Positions 36,009-45,296 of a DNA stretch of 64,000 nucleotides are shown here, in pieces. The translations under genes were made by a program, and so were the position numbers. The notes beneath the pieces are model-generated. The model was not told the DNA's origin. It saw only the letters and a list, made by a program, of their open reading frames with translations, and made no database searches. The DNA comes from Chromatocurvus sp964613795 (GTDB lineage: Bacteria > Pseudomonadota > Gammaproteobacteria > Pseudomonadales > Halieaceae), in the NCBI GenBank assembly GCA_964613795.1, contig CAZTJR010000009.1, positions 48,617-112,616 of the forward strand, in the 5' to 3' direction. How positions within the stretch are numbered: the first letter of the stretch is position 1; every line of letters begins with the position of its first letter.

Positions 36009-37253
36009 CTAGTCCAGCACCTCAAATTGCAGCCCGGCATAGGATGCCAGGCGCCGGAACAGCCGCTCATCAAAAGCCGTGGCCGGCGTCCAGAAGCCGC
36101 CGCCGCGCTGCGCCCGGCTCACTTCCTTGCATAGGCTGATGCCCGCCTGGGCCAGCATCCTGCTGGTGGATCCATAGCCAGGATCGCCATCGCCACAGAC
36201 TTTCACGGTCAGCGACTCGCCGGCCTCGGTTTCGCCATAAAAGCGCAGGTCATAGAAGCCCTCCCGCTGCTGTCTGGGGCTGGGCCCCTCGCCCGGACTG
36301 GGCAGAAGCTTCATTGCCGCCCAGCGCAGCGGCGCCACAGCCATCACAACCGTACCTGCCGTCGTCCCCAGGGCCAGCAGCCGCGCCCGCTGCTTACCCT
36401 TGTGACCATCCCCGGTCAGCATCCCCTCATCGTAGAGAAACGCGGGGTGATAGGGCGGCTCGTGCAGAGCATTGCTGCGCAGCACCACGCGGGTATTGAT
36501 CGCCGCCATGATGAAGGGCCCCGCCCAGGCCTGAAAATGTGCGTCGTACTCCACCCCGACACTGTGCTGCCGCACCTTTAAACGCTGGCCCTCGGGGCAG
36601 AGCGAATACGGATCACGCAGCTCCTGTCGCAGTTTTGCGTCGTGCGCTGCTTCCTTATACAGATTGGCGCCGCTGGCAATCGTGCCCCCGGAGGCCCCAC
36701 CCCTGCTGGCCTTTACCCGCATCTTCACCTGTCGGCAATACTGTCCGAAGCGCGCCATCGCCTGATCCTGCAGGAACTTCACACCCAGGTCTGATGGAAT
36801 GGAGTCAAAGCCACAGCAATTCACGATCCGCGCCCCACTGGCCTGGGCCGCCGCCTCGTATTTGTCGAGCATGCGCCGGATCCAGTGCGGCTCTCCGGTC
36901 AGGTCACAATAGTCGGTGCCTGTCTCGGTACAGGCCTTCACCAGCAATTCGCCATACAGGGCATAGGGCCCGACCGTGGAGATAATCAGCGAGGCCCGGT
37001 CGCACAGCTTGCGCATATCCGCCTCGCTGCTGGCGTCAGCCATCAGGGTGGGGATTGATCTTGCCGCATCGCCCAGCGAGGCTTTCAGCTCGGCGAGCCT
37101 GGATTGAGATCGGGCGGCCATGGCCCAGGTGAGGTCGGGTTCGCTGTGCTCGTTGACCAGGTAGTTGCAGAGAATCCTGCCAACGAAGCTGGTGGCACCG
37201 AACAGGATGATGTCGACGGGCTTGTCAGGTGATGGCTGCGCAGGCATGAGCAC
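36009..37253 (-). CDS. Saccharopine dehydrogenase-like (trans-acting enoyl reductase) family protein
   Basis: A 414-residue NAD(P)-binding protein. The Rossmann segment is IILFGATSFVGRILCNYL, and YCDLTGEPHWIRRMLDKY with GFDSIPSDLGV are typical of the family that includes eukaryotic SCCPDH and mycobacterial enoyl reductases for phenolic glycolipids. Lysine metabolism is unlikely. Convergent with the HSL esterase (23 bases apart) and divergent from the aminopeptidase over about 200 bases. An alternative ATG is two codons into the protein. The reaction is not known. Confidence 0.8.
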   Translation of the reverse strand: MLMPAQPSPDKPVDIILFGATSFVGRILCNYLVNEHSEPDLTWAMAARSQSRLAELKASLGDAARSIPTLMADASSEADMRKLCDRASLIISTVGPYALYGELLVKACTETGTDYCDLTGEPHWIRRMLDKYEAAAQASGARIVNCCGFDSIPSDLGVKFLQDQAMARFGQYCRQVKMRVKASRGGASGGTIASGANLYKEAAHDAKLRQELRDPYSLCPEGQRLKVRQHSVGVEYDAHFQAWAGPFIMAAINTRVVLRSNALHEPPYHPAFLYDEGMLTGDGHKGKQRARLLALGTTAGTVVMAVAPLRWAAMKLLPSPGEGPSPRQQREGFYDLRFYGETEAGESLTVKVCGDGDPGYGSTSRMLAQAGISLCKEVSRAQRGGGFWTPATAFDERLFRRLASYAGLQFEVLD

Positions 37254-37458
37254 ATACGGTCGTGTGGTGAAGACACCTGAAGTATAAACGACATGGTAGT
37301 GGTCGCTATCTGATTTTCCTCGATGATGGCATACTTGGGATTACGTTGGCCGTTCCAATAATCTGGAGCAGCCCTATTATTCTGGCCACCTCACCCCGGC
37401 GCGCCGCCAGCCGCGGCGCCGCCAGTGTACGAAGACGCAAGCCGACAGGGAGATTGCC

Positions 37459-38994
37459 GTGAAACGTTTTTTGCTTTTTAGTGTTTTTATCGTTGCAGCA
37501 GCAGGTGCATCTGCGCAGCGCGCATTTGAATTTGCTGCGTTCGATATTCCCGAAAAGGGGAGCATCGTTATTCCGGTTGAGGAAGCGGAGAGCCTGACGG
37601 GCCTGGCATCACGCATTGACACCCTGACCGAGGGCGCGTTGTCGGCTGCGGTGAAAGAGGCCTCCTTTACCGGCGCTTTGCAAACTACCCTGACGCTGTA
37701 TGGCGTCCAGCCCTTCTCTCGCATTGATCTGGTCGGTATCGGCAGCGAGCCCGTTGACCGGGTGACCGCCCAGAACTTTGGCGGCCTGGCGGCTTCACTG
37801 AACGATGGAACGAGCGGTGCGCCGGTCAACGTTCTGTGGGGCGAAATCGATAAGCGTGACGGGGTCTCAGCTGCACATGTCGCGCTCGGCTATCAGCTGC
37901 GCAGCTATCGCTTTGATCGCTATCAGGCCGCGAGGGTTGATCGCGACGAGCTGCCTGTCGTTCGTATGTTGAGTGACGACACGTCCGCCGCTGAGCATTT
38001 TAACGACGATCTGAAATATCTCGCGGAAGGCATTTACATGGCGCGCGACTTCAGCTCCGAGCCGGCCAACCTGATGTATCCGGAGGCATTCGTCGAGCGT
38101 GCACAGGCGGCTTTCGAGGGCCTGGACAACGTGACGATTCGCGTGCTGGATGAGAACGAACTGCAGCGCCTTGGCATGGGTTCGCACTACGGTGTTGGCA
38201 AGGGATCCGAGCGGCCACCTCGCCTGTTGATCATTGAATACATGGCGGGCGGCGATGCAGCGCCGGTCGTCCTGGCCGGAAAGGGCATTACCTTCGATTC
38301 CGGCGGCCTCTCACTGAAGACCGGTAGCAACATGTGGATGATGAAGGGTGACCTCGGCGGCGCCGGGGTTGTCACCGGGACCGTGCTTGCGGCAGCGAAG
38401 CGCGGTGAAAAAATCAATCTTGTGGCGCTGGCTGCCCTGGCGGAGAACATGCCGTCGGGAGGCGCAAACCGGCCAGGCGATGTCGTGACGGCAATGTCCG
38501 GCACGACCATCGAGATTCGCTCGACTGATGCAGAAGGGCGTCTGGTTCTGGCAGATGCGGTCTACTACGGTGCGCAGGAATACAAGCCGAGTGTTCTCAT
38601 CGACGTCGCAACGCTGACGGGCTCGGTTGGCGGCGCTCTGGGTGACGAGTACGCGGGTATTTTCGGTCGCCATGACGACATTATCGAGGACCTCACCGCT
38701 GCATCACGCGCCGCCGGCGAGAACGTCTGGCGTCTGCCGCTGGATGAGTCGCACTTCGAGCAGATCAAGTCCGCCTATGCCGATGTCATCAACAGTGGGG
38801 TGGGTAGCCCTGGCGCCAGCGTTGGCGCCGCGTTTATCGGAACGTTCGTGGACGAGAACCAGGTCTGGGCGCACTTTGATATTGCCGGCGTTGATTACTA
38901 TGAGAAAGACACGCCAACCACGCCCAAGGGCTACTCGGGATGGGGCGTTCTGACGCTTGATCAATACCTGAGAAACCATCACGCGTCAGAATAA
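37459..38994 (+). CDS. Exported M17-family leucyl aminopeptidase
   Basis: A 511-residue zinc/manganese aminopeptidase of the PepA family. The catalytic core is intact: LAGKGITFDSGGLSLK, GDLGGAGVVTG, AENMPSGGANRPGDV, RSTDAEGRLVLADAV (NTDAEGR in most relatives) and the GGALGDEYAG end segment. Unlike cytoplasmic PepA it starts with a good signal peptide (MKRFLLFSVFIVAAAGASAQ), implying periplasmic or secreted peptide digestion. The start is a GTG with AGGGAGA at correct spacing; no ATG fits. It is followed by a strong hairpin at 39031-39063. Confidence 0.9.
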   Translation: MKRFLLFSVFIVAAAGASAQRAFEFAAFDIPEKGSIVIPVEEAESLTGLASRIDTLTEGALSAAVKEASFTGALQTTLTLYGVQPFSRIDLVGIGSEPVDRVTAQNFGGLAASLNDGTSGAPVNVLWGEIDKRDGVSAAHVALGYQLRSYRFDRYQAARVDRDELPVVRMLSDDTSAAEHFNDDLKYLAEGIYMARDFSSEPANLMYPEAFVERAQAAFEGLDNVTIRVLDENELQRLGMGSHYGVGKGSERPPRLLIIEYMAGGDAAPVVLAGKGITFDSGGLSLKTGSNMWMMKGDLGGAGVVTGTVLAAAKRGEKINLVALAALAENMPSGGANRPGDVVTAMSGTTIEIRSTDAEGRLVLADAVYYGAQEYKPSVLIDVATLTGSVGGALGDEYAGIFGRHDDIIEDLTAASRAAGENVWRLPLDESHFEQIKSAYADVINSGVGSPGASVGAAFIGTFVDENQVWAHFDIAGVDYYEKDTPTTPKGYSGWGVLTLDQYLRNHHASE

Positions 38995-39030
38995 GGTGGC
39001 TGGACTGCGTATCAGCACTGAAGTCTGAAC

Positions 39031-39063
39031 GCGAGCCTCGGCCGGTTTCCGGCAGAGGCTCGC
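39031..39063 (+). terminator. Hairpin, probable terminator of the aminopeptidase gene
   Basis: GCGAGCCTC and GAGGCTCGC form a perfect nine-base stem enclosing GCCGG-TTT-CCGGC, an inner five-base stem with a three-base loop, separated by one G/A mismatch. It begins 36 bases after the aminopeptidase stop. There is no uridine run after it, so it may act as a transcript-end stabiliser or a factor-assisted terminator. It also lies downstream of the small minus-strand gene and could serve both directions. Confidence 0.6.
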
Positions 39064-39080
39064 GCGATCAAGCCGACTTA

Positions 39081-39350
39081 TCAGATCCCCCGCGTGTTGC
39101 GCTGCTTTTTAATCCAGAGGAGGATTGCCGCGGGCAGATGAGCTGCGCCAAAAGAGGTCAGGAAAACCCATACGGCAGCGATCCCACGGCTGTCTGTATA
39201 AACCTGGCTCATCGCCCAACCAAAGCCTGTCCCAACCAACAGAAGCATGAGGCGTCCGGCCCAGAGCGGGAGCTTATTCGGGATCTGGAAAGCCAGGCGG
39301 TAATGCACCCACCCAGTGACCACCAGGGCCAGAACTAGCGCTACTATCAT
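39081..39350 (-). CDS. Small hypothetical membrane protein
   Basis: An 89-residue protein of three hydrophobic segments: residues about 1-17, 31-48 and 58-78, with a basic C-terminus (KKQRNTRGI). I do not recognise the family. The ATG is preceded by AGGGCAGAATC, a modest ribosome-binding site. It is isolated between the aminopeptidase terminator and the efflux operon, at the left edge of the less GC-rich block. A real small membrane protein is likelier than a chance frame because of the regular hydrophobic pattern. Confidence 0.55.
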   Translation of the reverse strand: MIVALVLALVVTGWVHYRLAFQIPNKLPLWAGRLMLLLVGTGFGWAMSQVYTDSRGIAAVWVFLTSFGAAHLPAAILLWIKKQRNTRGI

Positions 39351-39620
39351 GTTGATTCTGCCCTTTGGCCCTCCTGTTTTCCTGATCGACTACGGCTACC
39401 CGGCAGCATTAAAGCAGCGCGATGACCTTGCCGTTTTTTGTGGCCGCCAGGGGAATTTCTGGATCCCTGTTCCGACAAAATATCAGGAATTCTCACGCCG
39501 CCGCAAAGCCATCGTGCCTTTAAGTTGCTACCCTTAACGGGCACGATTGGTCAACGCGACAGGCAGTAATTGCCAGGAAAGCAACCTATATCCAATGTAA
39601 AACGGCGAAGGGGAGCTACG

Positions 39621-40931
39621 TTGCTTGCTAAATGGGCGTTTACACTGGCGAGTCTTCTGATCCCGGCGACTATCAGCGCTATGTCATTAACCCAGGCGCT
39701 GGAGATGGCGGGGAAAGAAGCTATCGCGCTTAGGGCGCTGTCGTCTGAAACCCGGCAGGCGGAGGCTGTTCATCAGCAGTCCGCACAGGCCTGGTTCCCC
39801 TCTATCAGTGCTGACGCCGCCTGGCTGCGCGCGGATTCCTCGCTGATTACCGGGGTTCCGCTTCCCACGCCAGGCATCCCCCCCACCATTGAGCGCAGGG
39901 ATTTCGGCCCGGTGGAAGGCACCGTCAGCGGTGTTCAGGTGGTGCAGCCTCTGTTTAATGCGGATGCCATCCAGTTACGACGAGCGGCATCATTGAAAGT
40001 CGATGCTCGTCGCCATGCGGAAGGGTGGGGGCAGCAGGCCATTCGTCTGGAGGTATCGCGCCTTTATTTCAACGTTCTTCGATCGCGGCAACAGGTGGAA
40101 GCAACCCGGACAGCCCGTGATGCCGCCACAGAGGCTGCCACACTTGCACAGACCAGTTACCAGGAGGGGCTATCGTCACGACTGGATACCGAACAGGCAG
40201 ATGCCGAACTTGCTTCAATTACGGCGCGCCTGGAGCATGCACGTGCAAACAGACGGCAAGCTCGGCTTGAGCTGAAAAGCCTGTTGGGCATGACGCCTGA
40301 TCAGGAGCTGACACTCTCAACTCCCCTGCCAAGGCCGTCGCCGCCCGTCAGCCTTGAGGCTGCCCAGGCACGGAAAGACCTGCAGGCACAGGAAAAAGCT
40401 GTGGCGGCAGCCCATGCCGATACCGAGGCATCGAAGGCCGAGTGGATCCCCAGGGTAAATCTTCTGGCCAGACAGCAGTGGGTTGAAGGCAATGAGCCTC
40501 TGGAAGAAAGCTTAAACGGCTGGCTGGTGGCCATTAACCTGCAATGGACCATTTTTGACGGATTTGGCCGCCGCGGCAGAATTGCCGAATCCAGAGCGAT
40601 GGAACAGAAGTCCCGAACTGAGCTTGATGGGATTGAGCGTCGCATTCAGCGGGAGCAGGCCATCGCCATGAGCCGCTGGCAAGCCAGCTGGGCCGGTTTG
40701 CGTGCGGCGCAAAAGGCAGTTGAGGCCGGCAGTCGGGCGGAACAGCTCGCGGTGCGGCGCTATGAAGAGGGCATCGGCTCGATGACAGATCTTCTTGCGT
40801 CGCAGGCACGGCTAGACCGGCAACGCATGGCGCTTATCGATGCACGGTATCAAAGCGTAATGGCGAGCATGAATTATTATCTCCAGAATGGTTACGATCC
40901 GATTTCGGCTGTTCAGGAGCAACTGCGATGA
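39621..40931 (+). CDS. TolC-family outer membrane efflux protein
   Basis: A 436-residue outer membrane channel component. A signal peptide (AKWAFTLASLLIPATISAMS) is followed by the OEP repeat pattern: SLTQALEMAGKEAIALRALSSE, then QTSYQEGLSSRLDTEQADAEL, then a second helical repeat and RYEEGIGSMTDLLASQARLDRQR. The start is a TTG five bases after GGGGAG; an upstream TTG at 39570 would add a charged leader before the signal peptide. The stop overlaps the MFP gene by four bases. With the two following genes it forms a complete tripartite pump. Base composition is visibly less GC-rich than the preceding core genes. Confidence 0.85.
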   Translation: MLAKWAFTLASLLIPATISAMSLTQALEMAGKEAIALRALSSETRQAEAVHQQSAQAWFPSISADAAWLRADSSLITGVPLPTPGIPPTIERRDFGPVEGTVSGVQVVQPLFNADAIQLRRAASLKVDARRHAEGWGQQAIRLEVSRLYFNVLRSRQQVEATRTARDAATEAATLAQTSYQEGLSSRLDTEQADAELASITARLEHARANRRQARLELKSLLGMTPDQELTLSTPLPRPSPPVSLEAAQARKDLQAQEKAVAAAHADTEASKAEWIPRVNLLARQQWVEGNEPLEESLNGWLVAINLQWTIFDGFGRRGRIAESRAMEQKSRTELDGIERRIQREQAIAMSRWQASWAGLRAAQKAVEAGSRAEQLAVRRYEEGIGSMTDLLASQARLDRQRMALIDARYQSVMASMNYYLQNGYDPISAVQEQLR

Positions 40932-42082
40932 ACACCGTCATACGGCCGCTGATCCTGCTCACCGTCCTGTCGTGTGTAATGGCAGGCTGTTCTGACCAGA
41001 CGCCACCCACAGCAGAGAAAACGCTCGAAACCCAGAGGGTAACAGTAGCTGAAGTCAGTGAATGGGATTACCCGTCAAGCCGTCAGTTACCGGGCATTGT
41101 AAGGCCCGGGGCCCGCGCCATTCTGAGTACTCGAATTGCCGGCACACTGATATCCGTTACCAAAGAGCCCGGGCAACGGGTAATCGCCGGCGAATTGCTG
41201 GCAACCGTTGACGCCAGAGACATCAAGGCGGCCATTACCGCCGCCCGGGAAAAGGTCACAGCAACCGAGGCTGCGCTTCAGCAAGCCCGGCTGGACAATG
41301 AGCGACTGCAGAAACTGTATGAGGAAGATCTGATCGCGCGCGTGCGTACAGAGCGGGCCAGCGTCAGGCTCGGCGAGCTGGAGGCACAGCACCAGGCGGC
41401 GCAATCCGAACTTAAAGCGCAGCAGGTCAATCTCAGCGATACCCGATTGAAAGCGCCGTTTGACGGGCTGGTTTCTGAAAAGCTGGTAGACGCTGGTAGC
41501 TTTGTCGGCCCCGGACAGCCACTGCTGATCCTGGAGGAGCGTCAGACAATGAGGGTCGACGTACCCGTCTCCAGTAATCAGGCCGCCGCAATGACGCCGG
41601 GGCAATCGCTTTCGGTCATTGTCGGTCCGGACCGGGAAGTGCTCGAGGCACGACTGGTCGGTGTGATACCGGCGTTGAACGACACGGGCACTGGCCAGCG
41701 ACTGCGGCTTGACGTGAGTGCGGCTACATCGGCCATGGCGCCGGGCCAGGTTGTTTCTGTCGTGGTGCCGGTTACCGTCGCAGAGCGGCAACAGCAGAAT
41801 ACCGAATGGGTGGGCCTGCCGCGGGCAGCTCTCATCCGCCGTGGCCAGCTGACCGGCGTGCTGGTGGTGAAAAGCCCGGGTGAAGAGGGTTCTGACGAAG
41901 CAACTGTTGTTAATTTAAAATGGATCAAAACAGCGATTACGCCCGTGAACACGAGCGGCCTGATTCCCGTTAGTCAGGGGCTTGAGGCAGGTGATCGAGT
42001 GGTTCTGAATCCTTCTGCCGATCTGCAGGATGGCCAGCCGGTGGTTATTGATAACGCTGGTGCAGCTAATGGGCGAGGATAA
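40928..42082 (+). CDS. RND efflux membrane-fusion lipoprotein
   Basis: A 384-residue periplasmic adaptor. The lipobox VMAGC places the lipid-modified Cys at residue 21. The lipoyl/barrel half-motifs ILSTRIAGTLISVTKEPGQRV and LKAPFDGLVSEKLVDAGSFVGPGQPL flank a coiled coil of about 80 residues (AAREKVTATEAALQQARLDNERL...). It resembles the HlyD/AcrA group that serves HAE-type pumps. It overlaps TolC-like and RND genes at either end, so the three are one operon. The drug or metal exported cannot be read from sequence. Confidence 0.88.
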   Translation: MNTVIRPLILLTVLSCVMAGCSDQTPPTAEKTLETQRVTVAEVSEWDYPSSRQLPGIVRPGARAILSTRIAGTLISVTKEPGQRVIAGELLATVDARDIKAAITAAREKVTATEAALQQARLDNERLQKLYEEDLIARVRTERASVRLGELEAQHQAAQSELKAQQVNLSDTRLKAPFDGLVSEKLVDAGSFVGPGQPLLILEERQTMRVDVPVSSNQAAAMTPGQSLSVIVGPDREVLEARLVGVIPALNDTGTGQRLRLDVSAATSAMAPGQVVSVVVPVTVAERQQQNTEWVGLPRAALIRRGQLTGVLVVKSPGEEGSDEATVVNLKWIKTAITPVNTSGLIPVSQGLEAGDRVVLNPSADLQDGQPVVIDNAGAANGRG

Positions 42083-45000
42083 GCCACGACTGGGTCTGGC
42101 GGGGCATATTGCCAACCGCTTACTGGATTCTCCCGTGGTACCCCTTTTTGTTATCGCTTGCCTGCTGCTGGGCGCTTACGCGCTTTTGATTACTCCCCGT
42201 GAGGATCGACCCGACATTGACGTGCCCTTAGCCTTGGTGTCCATTCCCTGGCCGGGCGCTGGCGTGGAGCGGGTTGATGAGCAGCTCGCACGTCGGGCGT
42301 CCAGCTGGACCCGTGAAATTGCTTCGGTCAGCGAGGTGCGAAGCAGCAGTTCCGATCATGCGGCGCTCCTCTCCGTTGAGTTTGAGGCGGGCACCAGTAA
42401 AGCCACGGCATTCTCCCAGCTCAATGAAATATTCGACAGCCGCGCCAGCGAATTGCCGCAAATGGCTGGCCCGGTAAAAATCCAGACCTTTGGCGAGGCC
42501 AGGCTGGTGGCGCTTCTGGCCACCATCAGCAGCAAGATCCTCGACCCCGGACGCCTTGAAGACCTGGCCGGCGAACTCTCGGCAGACATTCTCACCATTC
42601 CCGGTGTGCGGGATGTTGCGCGCTTTGGCGGCGACAGGTCTGCTATCGAGATCTTGCCCAGGCCAACGGACCTGGCCGCAAGGACAATTCCCCTGAATCA
42701 GCTTGCCGAGTCCGTTGCCGCGGCAGCCCGCCAGGTGCCGGCAGGCCGGCTGGAAGGTAGGCCGGTGACAAACCTTCAGGCGGGGATGGCTTTTACCAGC
42801 ACAGCGCAGCTTGGCCGCATACCGGTGGGTAGTGACGGCGGCGGCCCCGTGTATCTGGACGAAGTGGCGGACATCCGGTTAGGCCGGATCGAGAAAAACC
42901 AGGCCGTTCTGCACTGGCAAGAAGGGGCGTCAGTTCCCTTTCCCGCCGTCACCCTGGCGGTAACCACGCTTGAAGGCATGAACGTCAGTGACATTACCCG
43001 CCAGGTGCAGGAGCGCCTGGCAAAATTTGCGCAGACAACCCTGCCAGCGGACGTGCAGCTGGATATCACCCACGATGCCGGCATCGATGCGACAGACCGT
43101 GTTTACAACGTATTGTTCCAGCTGCTGTCGGGTACCCTTGTCGTTGTAGGTATTATCTGGCTCGGGCTTGGCTGGCGGGCTGCCCTGATTATCGCCATCA
43201 TGATGCCGGCCTCGCTGTCAGTTGTTCCCTATCTGTATCACCATCTCGATTTCACCCTAAACCCGGTATCCATCGCCGCCATGATACTGGCCATTGGCAT
43301 ACTCTCGGACGATGCGGTGGTCATGCTGGAAAATGTGTCCCGCCATTTTCAGAGGGCCGGAGAAAAAACCCGCGAGTTGACGGTCAAGGCGGTGAACGAG
43401 GTGGGCAATCCGACAATTCTGGCCGACCTGCTGGTGGTGGCTACGCTGTTGCCTACCGCATACATTACCGGGGAAATGGGGCAGTATGTTCGGGCCATTC
43501 CGATTGGTGCCTCGGCCGCCGTTCTGTTTTCACTCCTGATTGCCCTCACCATTACGCCCTATTTCGGCTTTCGTCTTCTGGCGGTAGATGCCGATGCATC
43601 GGATAGCACCAGGGAAAACGGCCGTGCCGGGAATCAGGCAACTGAGGACAGCCCTTTCGTTGCCCGTTATCGCCGAATTCTTGCGCCGTTCCTGGGTGTA
43701 ACCTGGCTGCGTTGGGCGTTCTATCTGGGCCTTGTGATCCTGCTTCTGGCCAGCCTGTCACTGGTCGCTTTCCGGAATGTCCAGATAGGGCTGACCCCTC
43801 TGCTGGATCGCAATCTGTTTGCCGTCAATATCGAGCTGCCGCCAGCATCAACCCTGACCGAGTCTCTCACCGCTGCCTCGCAGATCAACCGCCACCTGCG
43901 GGCAATTCCTGAGGTCAGGGCAGTCACGGTGTATTCCGGCCTCTCCGCCCCCCTGATTTATCCACCCGAAACGATGCCTTCTCCCGAACAAAGCGCGCCC
44001 AGCGATCTGACACTCCATGTGATTCTGGTTCCGGAACACCAGCGGGACCGGCAAAGTTATGAAGTCAGCCGGGACATTGCACGCAAGCTCGGTGACTGGC
44101 TGGAACCCTTTGACGGCAAAGGGCATGTAAGCCGGATCCCGTCCGGGCCCAGCAGTGACAGAGCCATTACGGCAGAGATTTACGGACCGGACCCACAAAC
44201 CCGCCGCGCGGTCGCTCAGCAGATTGAACACTGGCTCAGTAAACAGAAGGGCGTAATCTCCACCGATCAAAGCCCCTCACAACCGCTTCCAATTCTGAAT
44301 CTTGATGTTGATCCCGAGCGGGCAGCTACCTTCGGCGTCATCCCCGGGGAAGTAACCCGCAGCCTTTATCTTGCCATTCAGGGAGAAACGCTTGCTAACT
44401 GGTCCGGCAGAAAGAACGCCCGCGAGCCCATTCCGATCATACTGAGGTTTGCAAAACCGGACCGGGAAACAGAACGGGCCATTAAAAGCCTGTATGTTAC
44501 GAATGCCGACGGCCAGCCGGTGTCCCTGGAGTCTGTCGTGGATTTCAACTACACAGATGGCGAAGCCCCCCTGTTCCGACGCGGGCTGTTGCCGGTAACA
44601 ACGGTGTTTGCCGACCTGGACCGTTCCCAGGCCCAACCCGTGACGGTACAGATGGAATCGCCGGTCCAGATTGGCGATACCGAAGTACGCTGGCTTGCAC
44701 CACCGGATGAAGTCGACAATTCACTGCTCTACTGGTCGGGCGAATGGGAAATGACACGGGATGTTTATCAGGATCTGGGAATCGCAGCGCTTATCGTTAT
44801 GATTCTGATCTACGTGTTGCTGGCGGGTTGGTTCCGCTCATACCGCTTGCCTTTGTTGATCATGCTGCCAATTCCGTTGATCTTCATCGGCGTGATTCCG
44901 GCTCACTGGGCCTGGGGGATCAATATCGCCGGCACGGGTGTGCTCGGCGTCATCGCCTTGGGCGGCATTGTCACCCGTAATGCCATTCTGCTTGTCGACT

Positions 45001-45263
45001 TCATTGAGAAAAGGCTGGACGACGGAATGAATTTGAAAGAAGCCGTGGTTCAGGCTGGAGCGCAGCGCACCAGGCCTATCATCCTCACCGCCGCCACCGT
45101 TATGTTCGGAAGCGGGGTTCTTATATTTGAACCCTCACTCGAACCACTGGGCCTGACCCTGGCAAGCGGTGTGCTTGTTTCCACCCTGCTTACCCTGGTG
45201 CTGATTCCTTTGCTTTACTTCCACGTCTTCAATAACAGCGCGAGGAACAGCGTTAAACAATGA
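42069..45263 (+). CDS. RND-family efflux permease
   Basis: A 1064-residue inner-membrane proton/drug antiporter with the usual duplicated architecture of twelve helices and two large periplasmic loops. Seen: N-terminal helix (VPLFVIACLLLGAYALLI), TM4 proton-relay segment ILAIGILSDDAVVMLENVSRH with the paired Asp residues, and the second-half segment GVLGVIALGGIVTRNAILLVDFIEKR. The N-terminal portion is diverged from AcrB. The ATG at 42069 overlaps the adaptor gene by 14 bases. It is most like hydrophobe/amphiphile pumps rather than CzcA-type metal pumps. Confidence 0.88.
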   Translation: MGEDKPRLGLAGHIANRLLDSPVVPLFVIACLLLGAYALLITPREDRPDIDVPLALVSIPWPGAGVERVDEQLARRASSWTREIASVSEVRSSSSDHAALLSVEFEAGTSKATAFSQLNEIFDSRASELPQMAGPVKIQTFGEARLVALLATISSKILDPGRLEDLAGELSADILTIPGVRDVARFGGDRSAIEILPRPTDLAARTIPLNQLAESVAAAARQVPAGRLEGRPVTNLQAGMAFTSTAQLGRIPVGSDGGGPVYLDEVADIRLGRIEKNQAVLHWQEGASVPFPAVTLAVTTLEGMNVSDITRQVQERLAKFAQTTLPADVQLDITHDAGIDATDRVYNVLFQLLSGTLVVVGIIWLGLGWRAALIIAIMMPASLSVVPYLYHHLDFTLNPVSIAAMILAIGILSDDAVVMLENVSRHFQRAGEKTRELTVKAVNEVGNPTILADLLVVATLLPTAYITGEMGQYVRAIPIGASAAVLFSLLIALTITPYFGFRLLAVDADASDSTRENGRAGNQATEDSPFVARYRRILAPFLGVTWLRWAFYLGLVILLLASLSLVAFRNVQIGLTPLLDRNLFAVNIELPPASTLTESLTAASQINRHLRAIPEVRAVTVYSGLSAPLIYPPETMPSPEQSAPSDLTLHVILVPEHQRDRQSYEVSRDIARKLGDWLEPFDGKGHVSRIPSGPSSDRAITAEIYGPDPQTRRAVAQQIEHWLSKQKGVISTDQSPSQPLPILNLDVDPERAATFGVIPGEVTRSLYLAIQGETLANWSGRKNAREPIPIILRFAKPDRETERAIKSLYVTNADGQPVSLESVVDFNYTDGEAPLFRRGLLPVTTVFADLDRSQAQPVTVQMESPVQIGDTEVRWLAPPDEVDNSLLYWSGEWEMTRDVYQDLGIAALIVMILIYVLLAGWFRSYRLPLLIMLPIPLIFIGVIPAHWAWGINIAGTGVLGVIALGGIVTRNAILLVDFIEKRLDDGMNLKEAVVQAGAQRTRPIILTAATVMFGSGVLIFEPSLEPLGLTLASGVLVSTLLTLVLIPLLYFHVFNNSARNSVKQ

Positions 45264-45265
45264 CC

Positions 45266-45283
45266 CGGCTTTCATAAAAGCCG
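45266..45283. terminator. Small hairpin between convergent efflux and transporter genes
   Basis: CGGCTTT, loop CATA, AAAGCCG: a perfect seven-base stem placed between the RND stop and the stop of the Nramp-like gene on the other strand. The A/T-rich inner stem provides short U runs in either direction, so it may be a weak bidirectional terminator. Confidence 0.45.
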
Positions 45284-45296
45284 CCGCAAAGCATGG

